A stretch of 27,044 nucleotides of DNA from a virus: the IMG/VR virus record IMGVR_UViG_3300044960_000182, positions 1 through 27,044 of that record, one strand, 5' to 3'. Position 1 is the first letter of the stretch; each line of letters starts with the position of its first letter. Shown in pieces: positions 13,710-19,133 of this stretch. The position numbers and the translations under genes are program-made. Below the pieces are notes generated by a model. It saw nothing but the letters and a program-made list of their open reading frames with translations. It searched no databases and was not told the origin of the DNA.

Positions 13710-13928
13710 TTACCACCTCACGTAGATGAGCCGAACGATCGGTAGTGCGATTCTGTAGTGCTCGCCGATCGGGACGCACTCGTCGTTCTCGCGCTCGATC
13801 AGGATGTGCGCGTCATCGATGGCGGCGCAGACGCCATCGAACCGAGCGCCGTCGTACTGATGGACGCGCACCCTGCGGCCGATGAGCCACGTTGCCGTCT
13901 CAGGCTGCTCTATACGCACATCTAGCAT
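13710..13928 (-). CDS. small protein, possible Sm-like fold
   Basis: A 72-residue protein. The stretch GRRVRVHQYDGARFDGVCAA then IDDAHILIERE resembles the Sm1 pattern (strand, DGxxFxG turn, strand, then DxxxxLxxxE) of Sm/Hfq-like proteins. This is only a pattern match. AAGGGGG precedes ATG 13928; the longer upstream frame overlaps the ArdA gene and is rejected. It is separated from ardA by 16 nt, so the two are co-transcribed. Confidence 0.6.
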   Translation of the reverse strand: MLDVRIEQPETATWLIGRRVRVHQYDGARFDGVCAAIDDAHILIERENDECVPIGEHYRIALPIVRLIYVRW

Positions 13929-13944
13929 CCTAGTCCCCCTTGTC

Positions 13945-14463
13945 CTAGTAGCTGGTCCAGAAGACGTACACGCCGCCGCCCGGCGCGTCCTCGGTGTGGA
14001 TGTCGAGGTCTCGAGCGAACCACTCCCAGTCGACATGCACGTAGTAGCGCAGATACTCGGGCAGCTTGCTCAGAGGGTCGCCCTCCATGTCCTCGACGAA
14101 CGTCTGGGCGAACTCCTCCACGCTCGACCACTGGCCGGCGTAGGCGTCCAAGAAGTCGTTCAAGTTCTCGCCGCCGGTGTACGCGGCCCAGGCCGCGAAC
14201 GCCGGACCGAACTTGCTGATGCCCAGGCCGATCGCTGAGACGCTTTCGATGGGCTCGTACTCATGCACCTCATACGGCCCGAAGCCGTCGGAGTCAAGGA
14301 TGATCCACTCCTCGGCGCCGGGGGCTGGCGACTGCGCCAGCATGTCGGCAATCTCGGCCCGGATGTCGTCGGCGCCCTGGTCGGCGTCGATCCACCGGCC
14401 GACCGTGTTGCCGGCGTTGTGAGATGCCAGGCAGGCCACGTAGATGCTAGGCGCCTTGTCCAT
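13945..14463 (-). CDS. ardA: ArdA-family antirestriction protein
   Basis: A 172-residue acidic protein that matches ArdA throughout: YVACLASHNAGNTVGRWID near the start, then ADQGADDIRAEIADML, then GAEEWIILDSDGFG, then LNDFLDAYAGQW, and the C-terminal VDWEWFARDLD ... GGGVYVF signature. ArdA mimics the B-DNA bend bound by type I restriction-modification enzymes and blocks restriction and sometimes modification; it protects incoming phage DNA. The acid-rich sequence fits DNA mimicry. ATG 14463 is chosen for its AAGGGAGGA; the longer frame runs into an intergenic hairpin. An early, accessory position on the minus strand suits its role. Confidence 0.93.
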   Translation of the reverse strand: MDKAPSIYVACLASHNAGNTVGRWIDADQGADDIRAEIADMLAQSPAPGAEEWIILDSDGFGPYEVHEYEPIESVSAIGLGISKFGPAFAAWAAYTGGENLNDFLDAYAGQWSSVEEFAQTFVEDMEGDPLSKLPEYLRYYVHVDWEWFARDLDIHTEDAPGGGVYVFWTSY

Positions 14464-14521
14464 TCTAGTTCCTCCCTTATGAGGTTGCTTGTCTTGTCCA
14501 GGCTGTCCGCGCTGGAGGCGG

Positions 14522-14543
14522 CGCCCCGGCGCTACCCGGGGCG
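14522..14543. terminator. GC-rich hairpin upstream of ardA
   Basis: CGCCCCGG (14522-14529) pairs with CCGGGGCG (14536-14543), 8 bp with a 6-nt loop, between ardA and the next upstream minus gene. No T-run follows. It is one of a series of junction hairpins in this cluster. Confidence 0.45.
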
Positions 14544-14557
14544 GCACCTTCAACACG

Positions 14558-14842
14558 TCAGCCGCCGGTTTCGCCGGCATCAGACGGCTCGGATGACGTG
14601 GCGGTGCGGGCAGCGGCCGCTGTCCTCGATCGACGCGCGTCGTACCACGTCATCGGTGCGGTGGTGTAGTCCGGGCACTTGACGACGTACCGCCGGGTGC
14701 CGTCGTCGTCTCGCCGCACCGTCACGAGGGCGGGCCCGCCGGCGCACTGGTGGCGCCGTGCGAAGGGGTTGCCCGTTGACCACCAGGCGCCGCAGCTCAC
14801 GCACAGGCGCACGTTCTTGCTCGGCAGGTCGACGCTAGTCAT
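14558..14842 (-). CDS. zinc-ribbon protein next to ardA
   Basis: A 94-residue protein. CVSCGAWW near the N-terminus and HQC plus KCPDY later give four to five Cys/His suitable for a zinc site. The tail is Ala/Ser/Glu-rich. ATG 14842 overlaps the upstream stop (TGATG) and has AAGGAG at a normal distance. The last codons run through the hairpin repeat at 14564-14578. Function is unknown; tight coupling to the 14842-15345 gene suggests a shared job. Confidence 0.65.
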   Translation of the reverse strand: MTSVDLPSKNVRLCVSCGAWWSTGNPFARRHQCAGGPALVTVRRDDDGTRRYVVKCPDYTTAPMTWYDARRSRTAAAARTATSSEPSDAGETGG

Positions 14843-15345
14843 CAGCCCCACGCTCCTTCGGGCCGGAGGGTCCAGTGGGCCTCGCCGGCGTACGTCGGGG
14901 CGGACACTGCGTCGAGCGGCTGGCCCGCCAGCCCGCTGGCGTGTACGACCGCACCCTCCAGACTGGTGAACCACCAGTCATACACGCCGTCGATCTGGAC
15001 GAGGTACAGGCCGGCGACCCGGCGCGGGTAGCCGAGTGCAGCGAAGACGTTGTCCGAGTCGTCAGGGTCGATCCAGACGATGTCGAGGCGGTCGGGGCTG
15101 ATGGCCTTCCATGTCGTGACGACCTTGTATTCCAGGGGACTGTGCTCGGCGAGGACCGCCAGCGCCCGCTGGTGCAGCTCGGAGCCCTCGGCAGCGCGCT
15201 CGATCACGTGCTTCCACGCAGAGGGGTCGTCGGGGAACGTCTCGTCGTACCGCTGCAACTCGTAGGGCTCGTCGCCGCTCGTGTAGAACAGGTCCCAGCC
15301 TTCGGCCAGCGCAGCAGCGCTATCGGCGGTGGTCCACTCGGTCAT
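14842..15345 (-). CDS. hypothetical protein of ardA cluster
   Basis: A 167-residue acidic protein. The first part (WTTADSAAALAEGWDLFY, then ELQRYDE, then AWKHVIERAAEGSELHQRAL) resembles a small domain often seen in phage hypothetical proteins with a GWDLF-type opening. The second half (GLYLVQIDGVYDWWFTSLEG) is beta-rich. AAAGGAGAG precedes ATG 15345. No catalytic motif seen. Its stop overlaps the start of the zinc-ribbon gene. Confidence 0.65.
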   Translation of the reverse strand: MTEWTTADSAAALAEGWDLFYTSGDEPYELQRYDETFPDDPSAWKHVIERAAEGSELHQRALAVLAEHSPLEYKVVTTWKAISPDRLDIVWIDPDDSDNVFAALGYPRRVAGLYLVQIDGVYDWWFTSLEGAVVHASGLAGQPLDAVSAPTYAGEAHWTLRPEGAWG

Positions 15346-15365
15346 GGGTTCTCTCCTTTGGGTTG

Positions 15366-15389
15366 GGCGCCGAAGGCGTTATCGGCGCC
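15366..15389. terminator. junction hairpin with GGCGCCGA arms
   Basis: GGCGCCGA (15366-15373) pairs with TCGGCGCC (15382-15389), 8 bp with an 8-nt loop, between two minus-strand genes. The 13-mer TATCGGCGCCTGC, part of this arm, recurs at 16407-16419 in the leader of the gene at 16073-16357. Confidence 0.45.
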
Positions 15390-15401
15390 TGCGGTCGATG
15401 G

Positions 15402-15959
15402 TCATGCGCCCTGTTCGTCACGCTTGAGCCCGCCCCATCCGTGCATGACCCGCGCCCCGGGGAACGCCTCGACGCACGCGTCATCGGTCAGCACCCGCAC
15501 TTTGGAGCCGGCGAGGGCGAACACGCGAGCGCTCCCGTGGACGTAGACCACGGACCCGCGGGCGGCCACCACATGCGCGCGGCCGAGCGCGTCCACGACC
15601 GAGCCGGCACGTGCGTAGACGATGGACCCGTCATACGCATTCACCCACCCGCTACGTGCGTCGACGTGAGCGCCGTGGTGGGCGTCGACCATCACGTCAT
15701 CGCTGCCGCCCTCGATGATGACCCGAGCGCCCTCCGCCCTGACGTACGCGTCACGGGCGGCCGTCACTGTCGATCCAGGCCGTGCGTCCACCGTCGTACC
15801 GGAGTAGGCGACCACCTGCGCCCCACGGTACGCGGTGACGTGCGCGCCACGGTACGCGGTGACGTGCGCGCCGTCGTAGGCGGTCACGTTCGCCCGGTGG
15901 CCGATCGCCTCGACAGTCTCGCCAGCGGCGATGCCGTCGCCGGTGACCTTACGTGCCAT
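15402..15959 (-). CDS. octapeptide-repeat protein, predicted beta-solenoid (paralogue)
   Basis: A 185-residue protein built of the same 8-residue repeat as 11352-11714, here as AHVTAYRG, AQVVAYSG, TTVDARPG, STVTAARD and so on, with Val and Ala at fixed alternate positions. A middle segment (RVIIEGGSDDVMVDAHHG) breaks the register once. The C-terminus leaves the repeat and ends charged (GLKRDEQGA). Two adjacent units (near 15831-15878) are identical over most of 24 nt. AAGGGAG precedes ATG 15959. A stiff solenoid is likely; function unknown. Confidence 0.7.
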   Translation of the reverse strand: MARKVTGDGIAAGETVEAIGHRANVTAYDGAHVTAYRGAHVTAYRGAQVVAYSGTTVDARPGSTVTAARDAYVRAEGARVIIEGGSDDVMVDAHHGAHVDARSGWVNAYDGSIVYARAGSVVDALGRAHVVAARGSVVYVHGSARVFALAGSKVRVLTDDACVEAFPGARVMHGWGGLKRDEQGA

Positions 15960-16024
15960 GTCCTTCTCCCTTCGTCGGGTGCTGACGTTGTATCGGCTAG
16001 CCGCCGCCCTGGCTTGAGCGCCGG

Positions 16025-16065
16025 CGGGAGGCGTCGGCGCCGGGGCGAGCGACGCCCGCCTCCCG
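16025..16065. terminator. long imperfect junction hairpin
   Basis: GGGAGGC (16026-16032) pairs with GCCTCCC (16058-16064), extended inward by GTCG (16033-16036) with CGAC (16050-16053) after a 4-nt bulge. It lies directly after the minus gene ending at 16073. Confidence 0.45.
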
Positions 16066-16072
16066 GCGTCTG

Positions 16073-16357
16073 TCAGTCGTCGAGGGCAAACTCCTCGCGG
16101 CCCACCATGGCGATCACCTCGGCGACGGGCACGAACGTCTCGAGCCCGATGGCGGTGGTGATGTGCAACGTGCCGTCACGCACGTCGGCGTCGTCGGGCA
16201 GGAGCGCCCCAGACTCGTCACGGCAGATGCGCCGTGCCGTGCCTTCGAGGACGTTGCCCCGCTGGTCGACCCAACGCACCCGGCGGGTGTTTCGTGCCGC
16301 CTCCAAGACCGTCTGGAGCGCCACGGCGTCAGTGATCGTCAACGGTCCGTGCGTCAT
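16073..16357 (-). CDS. small hypothetical protein, first of minus cluster
   Basis: A 94-residue acidic protein with alternating helix and strand: ITDAVALQTVLEAARNTRRVRWVDQ, then beta segments (TLHITTAIGLETFVPVAEVIAM). No family recognised. CAAGGAGG precedes ATG 16357. It is the first minus gene downstream of the 16428-16475 promoter and CRP-like site, and so probably leads a transcript running toward ardA. Confidence 0.6.
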   Translation of the reverse strand: MTHGPLTITDAVALQTVLEAARNTRRVRWVDQRGNVLEGTARRICRDESGALLPDDADVRDGTLHITTAIGLETFVPVAEVIAMVGREEFALDD

Positions 16358-16427
16358 CGTGCCTCCTTGCTACCTCGTGCTGGTGCGTACCTGTTCGTGC
16401 AAGTGCTATCGGCGCCTGCCGTCCGGG

Positions 16428-16455
16428 ACCTTAGCGCTCCCCCGCCAGAAGTCCA
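16428..16455 (-). promoter_or_regulatory. candidate promoter for minus-strand cluster
   Basis: Read on the minus strand: -35 TGGACT (16455-16450), 16-nt spacer, -10 TAAGGT (16433-16428). It would start near 16421, about 60 nt before the ATG at 16357, and sits next to the CRP-type palindrome. Confidence 0.45.
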
Positions 16456-16459
16456 GTAA

Positions 16460-16475
16460 TGTGACGGACGTCACA
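16460..16475. promoter_or_regulatory. CRP/FNR-type palindrome
   Basis: TGTGACGGACGTCACA has 7-bp arms around a 2-nt centre and equals the TGTGA-N6-TCACA consensus of CRP-family regulators, including mycobacterial Crp. Its centre is about 46 bp upstream of the predicted minus-strand start. A second site with the same 6-bp arms is at 18634-18649. Confidence 0.6.
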
Positions 16476-16554
16476 GTCTGAGCGGACAGTGCGTCTACTT
16501 GGATCGGCTCAGCCGCCTGGCTCACGGAGCACGTCCAGGGGCGGGCAAGTGAGC

Positions 16555-16560
16555 CATGCT
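16555..16560 (+). promoter_or_regulatory. -10-like element for a leaderless start
   Basis: CATGCT followed by 7 nt (GGAGGGC) and ATG 16568. The gap contains GGAGG, but it would be too close to serve that ATG well. The spacing matches the other leaderless-type starts in the window. Confidence 0.35.
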
Positions 16561-16567
16561 GGAGGGC

Positions 16568-17101
16568 ATGGGACGAGCTTGCCAGGTCTGCCGGCACCCA
16601 CGCCTGACCGACATCCACGAGGCCCTGCTCTCTGGCGTGCCACGCCGTGAGGTGGCTAGGCGGTTCGGGTTGGAGCGCAGTGCCGTCGACCGGCACTTCA
16701 AAATGCACATTCCGGACGCCGTCCGGGCCGCAGCCCAGCAGGCGGGCCCGGTCCGTATGAGTGTCATCGACGGCGGCGTGCTGCTCGGGCAGGCGGCCGA
16801 GGTCTACGAGCGCGCCGTCGACCTGTTCGATCGCCTGGAGGAGCAGCTAAGCACGGGGGCCGTGGACACTCGCTCGGTGGTCGCCGCACTCAGGGAGCAG
16901 CGGCAGGCCCTGGAGACGTTGGCCAAGCTCAACTACGTAGTGGCCGACCGGCCGCAGGCCCCGGAGAAGGTGGAGGCGCCGGCTATCGACGCAGCGATCG
17001 TGGCAGCACTCGAGGCCCGACGTATTGCCGTGGATCGAGTGGAGGAATCTGCGCCATCTCCCGCACCTCCACGCGCACTGCCGCCACCTGACACACCCTA
17101 A
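16568..17101 (+). CDS. HTH protein, candidate terminase small subunit
   Basis: A 177-residue protein beginning MGRACQVCRHPRL (C5, C8), then a helix-turn-helix REVARRFGLERSAVDRHFKMH (about residues 29-48, quoted in part), a helical middle (AAEVYERAVDLFDRLEEQ) and a Pro-rich tail. This arrangement, a Cys pair, an HTH with an RHxxxH ending, then helices, is common in phage small terminase-like DNA-binding proteins. The large terminase is 8 kb away, so this is not certain; a transcription regulator is the alternative. ATG 16568 is preferred to 16556 because it keeps the Cys pair next to the N-terminus and follows a -10-like hexamer by 7 nt. It is the only plus-strand gene in the minus cluster and is followed by the phased repeats. 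Confidence 0.6.
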   Translation: MGRACQVCRHPRLTDIHEALLSGVPRREVARRFGLERSAVDRHFKMHIPDAVRAAAQQAGPVRMSVIDGGVLLGQAAEVYERAVDLFDRLEEQLSTGAVDTRSVVAALREQRQALETLAKLNYVVADRPQAPEKVEAPAIDAAIVAALEARRIAVDRVEESAPSPAPPRALPPPDTP

Positions 17102-17102
17102 C

Positions 17103-17187
17103 ACAACTTTGTCATAACCTGCCACAACTTGTCATAACCCTGTCGTGCAACAACTTTGTCATAACCTGCCACAACTTTGTCATAACC
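17103..17187. repeat. four phased 17-bp direct repeats (iteron-like)
   Basis: ACAACTTTGTCATAACC occurs at 17103, 17150 and 17171, and with one T missing at 17124. Start-to-start distances are 21, 26 and 21 bp, so paired copies lie on the same helix face. The AT-rich array is in the gap between convergent 3' ends (17101 plus and 17201 minus), where no promoter is expected. It could be a replication origin, packaging or partition site bound by a sequence-specific protein. Confidence 0.8.
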
Positions 17188-17200
17188 GTCGCGGCGGTCG

Positions 17201-17446
17201 TCAGATGCCGACGAAGTACTTCGAGAGAGCGACCGGGCCGTCGAAGTAGTTCGCGTGCGTCAGCTTGACGGTTTCGATTGAGTCCGAACCGACGAGCACG
17301 ATCTCGAGGCCCGCGGCGTTCGCGTACTCACGCTCCTTCGCCGAGTACGCGGCCACTGCGTCCTCAGCATCCCGGAACTCTTCCAAGTGGACGAGCTTGC
17401 CCTGCGTGTGATCGAAGACGAGGAGGTAGTGAACGAGGTTGCTCAT
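17201..17446 (-). CDS. small conserved-looking phage protein
   Basis: An 81-residue protein (MSNLVHYLLVFDHTQGKLVH...). Strand-helix-strand pattern with LVFDHTQGKLVHLEEFRD, then a helix AAYSAKEREY, then LEIVLVGSDSIETV. It resembles short actinophage proteins of unknown function with an LLxFDRxxG opening. GAGGAG precedes ATG 17446; the longer frame is rejected for lack of a ribosome binding site. Confidence 0.65.
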   Translation of the reverse strand: MSNLVHYLLVFDHTQGKLVHLEEFRDAEDAVAAYSAKEREYANAAGLEIVLVGSDSIETVKLTHANYFDGPVALSKYFVGI

Positions 17447-17593
17447 GCGGGGGCTCCTCGCAGGAATGGTACCCGGGCTCGGCACTGCCGGTGCCGGCGG
17501 CGCACTGGCGGCGCGGTCGGCCCCCAGCGCACGAGGTCGACCCTAGGGCGGTCGAGTAACACGATGGCGGGCGAGTGCCCGGCACACACGAAA

Positions 17594-17616
17594 GCGCCCG
17601 GGGAAACCCCGGGCGC
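17594..17616. terminator. 10-bp hairpin, bidirectional
   Basis: GCGCCCGGGG (17594-17603), AAA loop, CCCCGGGCGC (17607-17616). A perfect stem between the minus genes 17641-17913 and 17201-17446, consistent with separate transcription units. Confidence 0.6.
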
Positions 17617-17640
17617 CATCCTCACCGATCGCCGCAGCGG

Positions 17641-17913
17641 TCAGCAGTCGAGCACGAGAGCCTGCGCCATGAGCCAATCCTCAGTGTCGGCGAACACCTG
17701 GCCGCAGTCCGTGCACCGGCACTGAGTGCCCGTCAGGCCTTCGGCCTCAGGCCAGTAGGGGCGACCGTCCGCACCCAGCCCGACCGTGTGGCTGTGGGTG
17801 CATACGCCCTGCGCCTCCAGGCGGGCGATGCGCTCCCCCATGGCCTCCAGCTCGCGCATCTCGTAGTCGGCATCCTGGTATCCGACGGGCATCTCGTCGT
17901 CGTAGTGGAACAT
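17641..17913 (-). CDS. zinc-ribbon protein
   Basis: A 90-residue protein. The N-terminus is acidic and helical (MFHYDDEMPVGYQDADYE, then MRELEAMGERIARLEA), followed by a zinc ribbon: C then HSH near residues 38-42 and RCTDCGQVF near 70-78. Its gene has a strong AAGGGGAGG site before ATG 17913 and its own promoter-like sequence at 17946-17974. Function is unknown. Confidence 0.6.
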   Translation of the reverse strand: MFHYDDEMPVGYQDADYEMRELEAMGERIARLEAQGVCTHSHTVGLGADGRPYWPEAEGLTGTQCRCTDCGQVFADTEDWLMAQALVLDC

Positions 17914-17945
17914 CGTCCCTCCCCTTAGGTGTAGGTACTACTGGC

Positions 17946-17974
17946 AGTGTCATCATCGGCACGAGGGCTGTCAA
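17946..17974 (-). promoter_or_regulatory. promoter for 17641-17913
   Basis: Read on the minus strand: consensus -35 TTGACA (17974-17969), 17-nt spacer, weak -10 GACACT (17951-17946). It gives a leader of about 25 nt with the AAGGGGAGG site. Confidence 0.45.
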
Positions 17975-18057
17975 GCATTAGCACAAGAAACCTACCCCCC
18001 GGAGCGCGGTCATGCGTTCAGCGAAGGCGGTCGCCTCGCGTCGCAGCCGCCGGGCTG

Positions 18058-18258
18058 TCACCGCACGGCCGGTCCGACCCGGAGCCACAAGTCGCGAAGC
18101 CGGTCACTCTCAAGCTCGTCTGATCGTCCGCGCCGGATGAACTCATCGACCGTAAGCCCTTCCTGCGCGACCGCCTCGCTTAGCTCGGCGACGAGATCGC
18201 TGTGGGCCACGTCGACGACGTGAACCCCCGATCGGCGATGACGGGTACGTGTCGGCAT
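18058..18258 (-). CDS. small hypothetical protein
   Basis: A 66-residue protein with a basic N-terminus (MPTRTRHRRSGVHVV) and a helical C-terminal half (LVAELSEAVAQEGLTVDEFIRRG). The second half has a ribbon-helix-helix or antitoxin-like appearance but is too short to assign. AGGAG lies about 11 nt upstream of ATG 18258, somewhat far. A TACGAT hexamer about 30 nt upstream may be its -10. Confidence 0.5.
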   Translation of the reverse strand: MPTRTRHRRSGVHVVDVAHSDLVAELSEAVAQEGLTVDEFIRRGRSDELESDRLRDLWLRVGPAVR

Positions 18259-18327
18259 GCTGGGCGGCTCCTGGTACGCGGGTCGCGATCATCGTAGTGT
18301 GTGGCCGCGAGAGGCCGCAGCAGGAAA

Positions 18328-18347
18328 CGCACCGGCGGGCCGGTGCG
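18328..18347. terminator. hairpin after 18368-18553
   Basis: CGCACCGG (18328-18335) pairs with CCGGTGCG (18340-18347), 8 bp with a 4-nt loop, just downstream (minus sense) of the gene ending at 18368. Confidence 0.5.
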
Positions 18348-18367
18348 CTCCCCTCCACCTCCTCTCG

Positions 18368-18553
18368 TCACTGAAGATCGCCGCGGCTGGCGTCGACTAC
18401 CCGCCGCTCGTACTCGCTCACCAATTCGTCGACGGTCTGCGGCGAGCAGAGAAACTGTACGGTGAGGCGCCGTGCGGCCTCGACCACACCGAAGTGGCGC
18501 ACCAGGGCGACGAAGGTCTCGAAGTCCTTGGCGAAGCGCTCCTGCTTCTGCAT
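18368..18553 (-). CDS. small helical hypothetical protein
   Basis: A 61-residue protein, mainly helical: MQKQERFAKDFETFVALVRHF then GVVEAARRLTVQFLCSP then TVDELVSEYERRVV. The middle could be a short helix-turn-helix (VVEAARRLTVQFLCSPQTV), so a small DNA-binding regulator is possible. AGAGGAG precedes ATG 18553. It is the first minus gene downstream of the palindrome set at 18598-18649. Confidence 0.55.
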   Translation of the reverse strand: MQKQERFAKDFETFVALVRHFGVVEAARRLTVQFLCSPQTVDELVSEYERRVVDASRGDLQ

Positions 18554-18597
18554 GGTTGGTCTCCTCTGATCGGCTCGATGTCTGCGCCAGTCATCGT

Positions 18598-18608
18598 CCC
18601 TGTCAGGG
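18598..18608. promoter_or_regulatory. short palindrome
   Basis: CCCTGTCAGGG, 5-bp arms around one T. It is the one nearest the gene of three palindromes upstream of 18368-18553; possibly an operator. Confidence 0.3.
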
Positions 18609-18612
18609 GGCG

Positions 18613-18618
18613 ACTCAA
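18613..18618 (-). promoter_or_regulatory. possible -35
   Basis: On the minus strand TTGAGT, with a weak GATGAC 17 nt downstream (18595-18590). The predicted start would place the CRP-type site about 58-60 bp upstream. Confidence 0.25.
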
Positions 18619-18619
18619 G

Positions 18620-18635
18620 CAGTTTCTCGAAACTG
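18620..18635. promoter_or_regulatory. palindrome CAGTTTC-TC-GAAACTG
   Basis: Seven-bp perfect arms (18620-18626 and 18629-18635) with a 2-nt centre. It overlaps the CRP-type palindrome by 2 bp, so the two proteins, if any, could compete or cooperate. Confidence 0.5.
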
Positions 18636-18649
18636 TGACCGATGTCACA
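18634..18649. promoter_or_regulatory. second CRP/FNR-type palindrome
   Basis: TGTGACCGATGTCACA, matching TGTGA-N6-TCACA with 6-bp arms like those at 16460-16475. It lies about 80 bp upstream of the minus-strand ATG at 18553. Confidence 0.6.
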
Positions 18650-18700
18650 CGTTCGCCGGACGGATCGTCCGACGTTTCGGCCGAGACGCGCCGTCGATCG

Positions 18701-18740
18701 CCCCTCCCCCTCCCCCGGGGGCCGGGGGGATTAGGGGAGG
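18701..18740. other. C-run/G-run tract
   Basis: Runs of 4, 5 and 5 C (18701-18716) followed by 5, 6, 4 and 2 G (18717-18740). It can fold as a hairpin or, on either strand, a G-quadruplex. Confidence 0.5.
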
Positions 18741-18839
18741 TACGCAGAAATCTGCGAGCAGTTCCGGGGAACCCTGGACATTTCGGACAAATATCCCTAC
18801 CGATTGCCGGTCGACTTCGGGGGGCGCCACTTCTAGCTA

Positions 18840-18868
18840 GCACAGCTACGTAGGGGTGGTAGCTGTGC
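18840..18868. repeat. 10-bp inverted repeat
   Basis: GCACAGCTAC (18840-18849) and GTAGCTGTGC (18859-18868), perfect arms with a 9-nt spacer (GTAGGGGTG). Either an operator or a hairpin; no gene borders it. Confidence 0.7.
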
Positions 18869-18972
18869 AGGCAGACCCAGCCTCATGGGTCGCAGGGCAC
18901 CGGCACCGCTGCCTCATAGGACAAAAGTGTTATACCGTCGCCTCTTGGGTCAATCTGGACATCATAGACACG

Positions 18973-19044
18973 TCAGTCGTATAGGTGCCGGTCCGTGGGT
19001 TGCAGGGTAGGTGTCAGTCATGTAGGTGCCGGTCCGTGGGTTGC
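18973..19044. repeat. two direct repeats, 41-bp period
   Basis: A 31-nt unit beginning TCAGTC and containing TAGGTGCCGGTCCGTGGGTT is found at 18973-19003 and 19014-19044. The two copies differ at three positions, near the start of the unit. Confidence 0.8.
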
Positions 19045-19083
19045 GGGATGGGATAAGCCTTGTCGGGTGGGGGTGGGGGAGTC

Positions 19084-19133
19084 TTATCTGCAATCTGCAT
19101 TGGTTACTTAGGCACTTTGCAGATTGCAGATAA
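19084..19133. repeat. 16-bp perfect inverted repeat made of heptamers
   Basis: TTATCTGCAATCTGCA (19084-19099) and TGCAGATTGCAGATAA (19118-19133), with an 18-nt spacer. Each arm is two tandem ATCTGCA heptamers, so the site carries four copies in symmetrical order. This resembles a site bound by a multimeric initiator or repressor. A related CGCAGA-AA-TCTGCG palindrome lies at 18743-18756. Confidence 0.8.

Noticed and set aside
14875-15546. 223-residue plus-strand frame
   Set aside because: Antisense to the 14842-15345 minus gene, which has a good ribosome binding site and translational coupling to its neighbour.
15363-16481. 372-residue plus-strand reading frame
   Set aside because: Lies opposite the octapeptide-repeat gene and its neighbour; it exists because both strands are GC-rich, has no ribosome binding site and crosses the promoter and CRP-type site.
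17103-17187. CRISPR-like array
   Set aside because: Only four 16-17-bp repeats with gaps of 4-10 nt; no unique 30-40-nt spacers, no leader and no cas operon. It is better read as phased protein-binding repeats.
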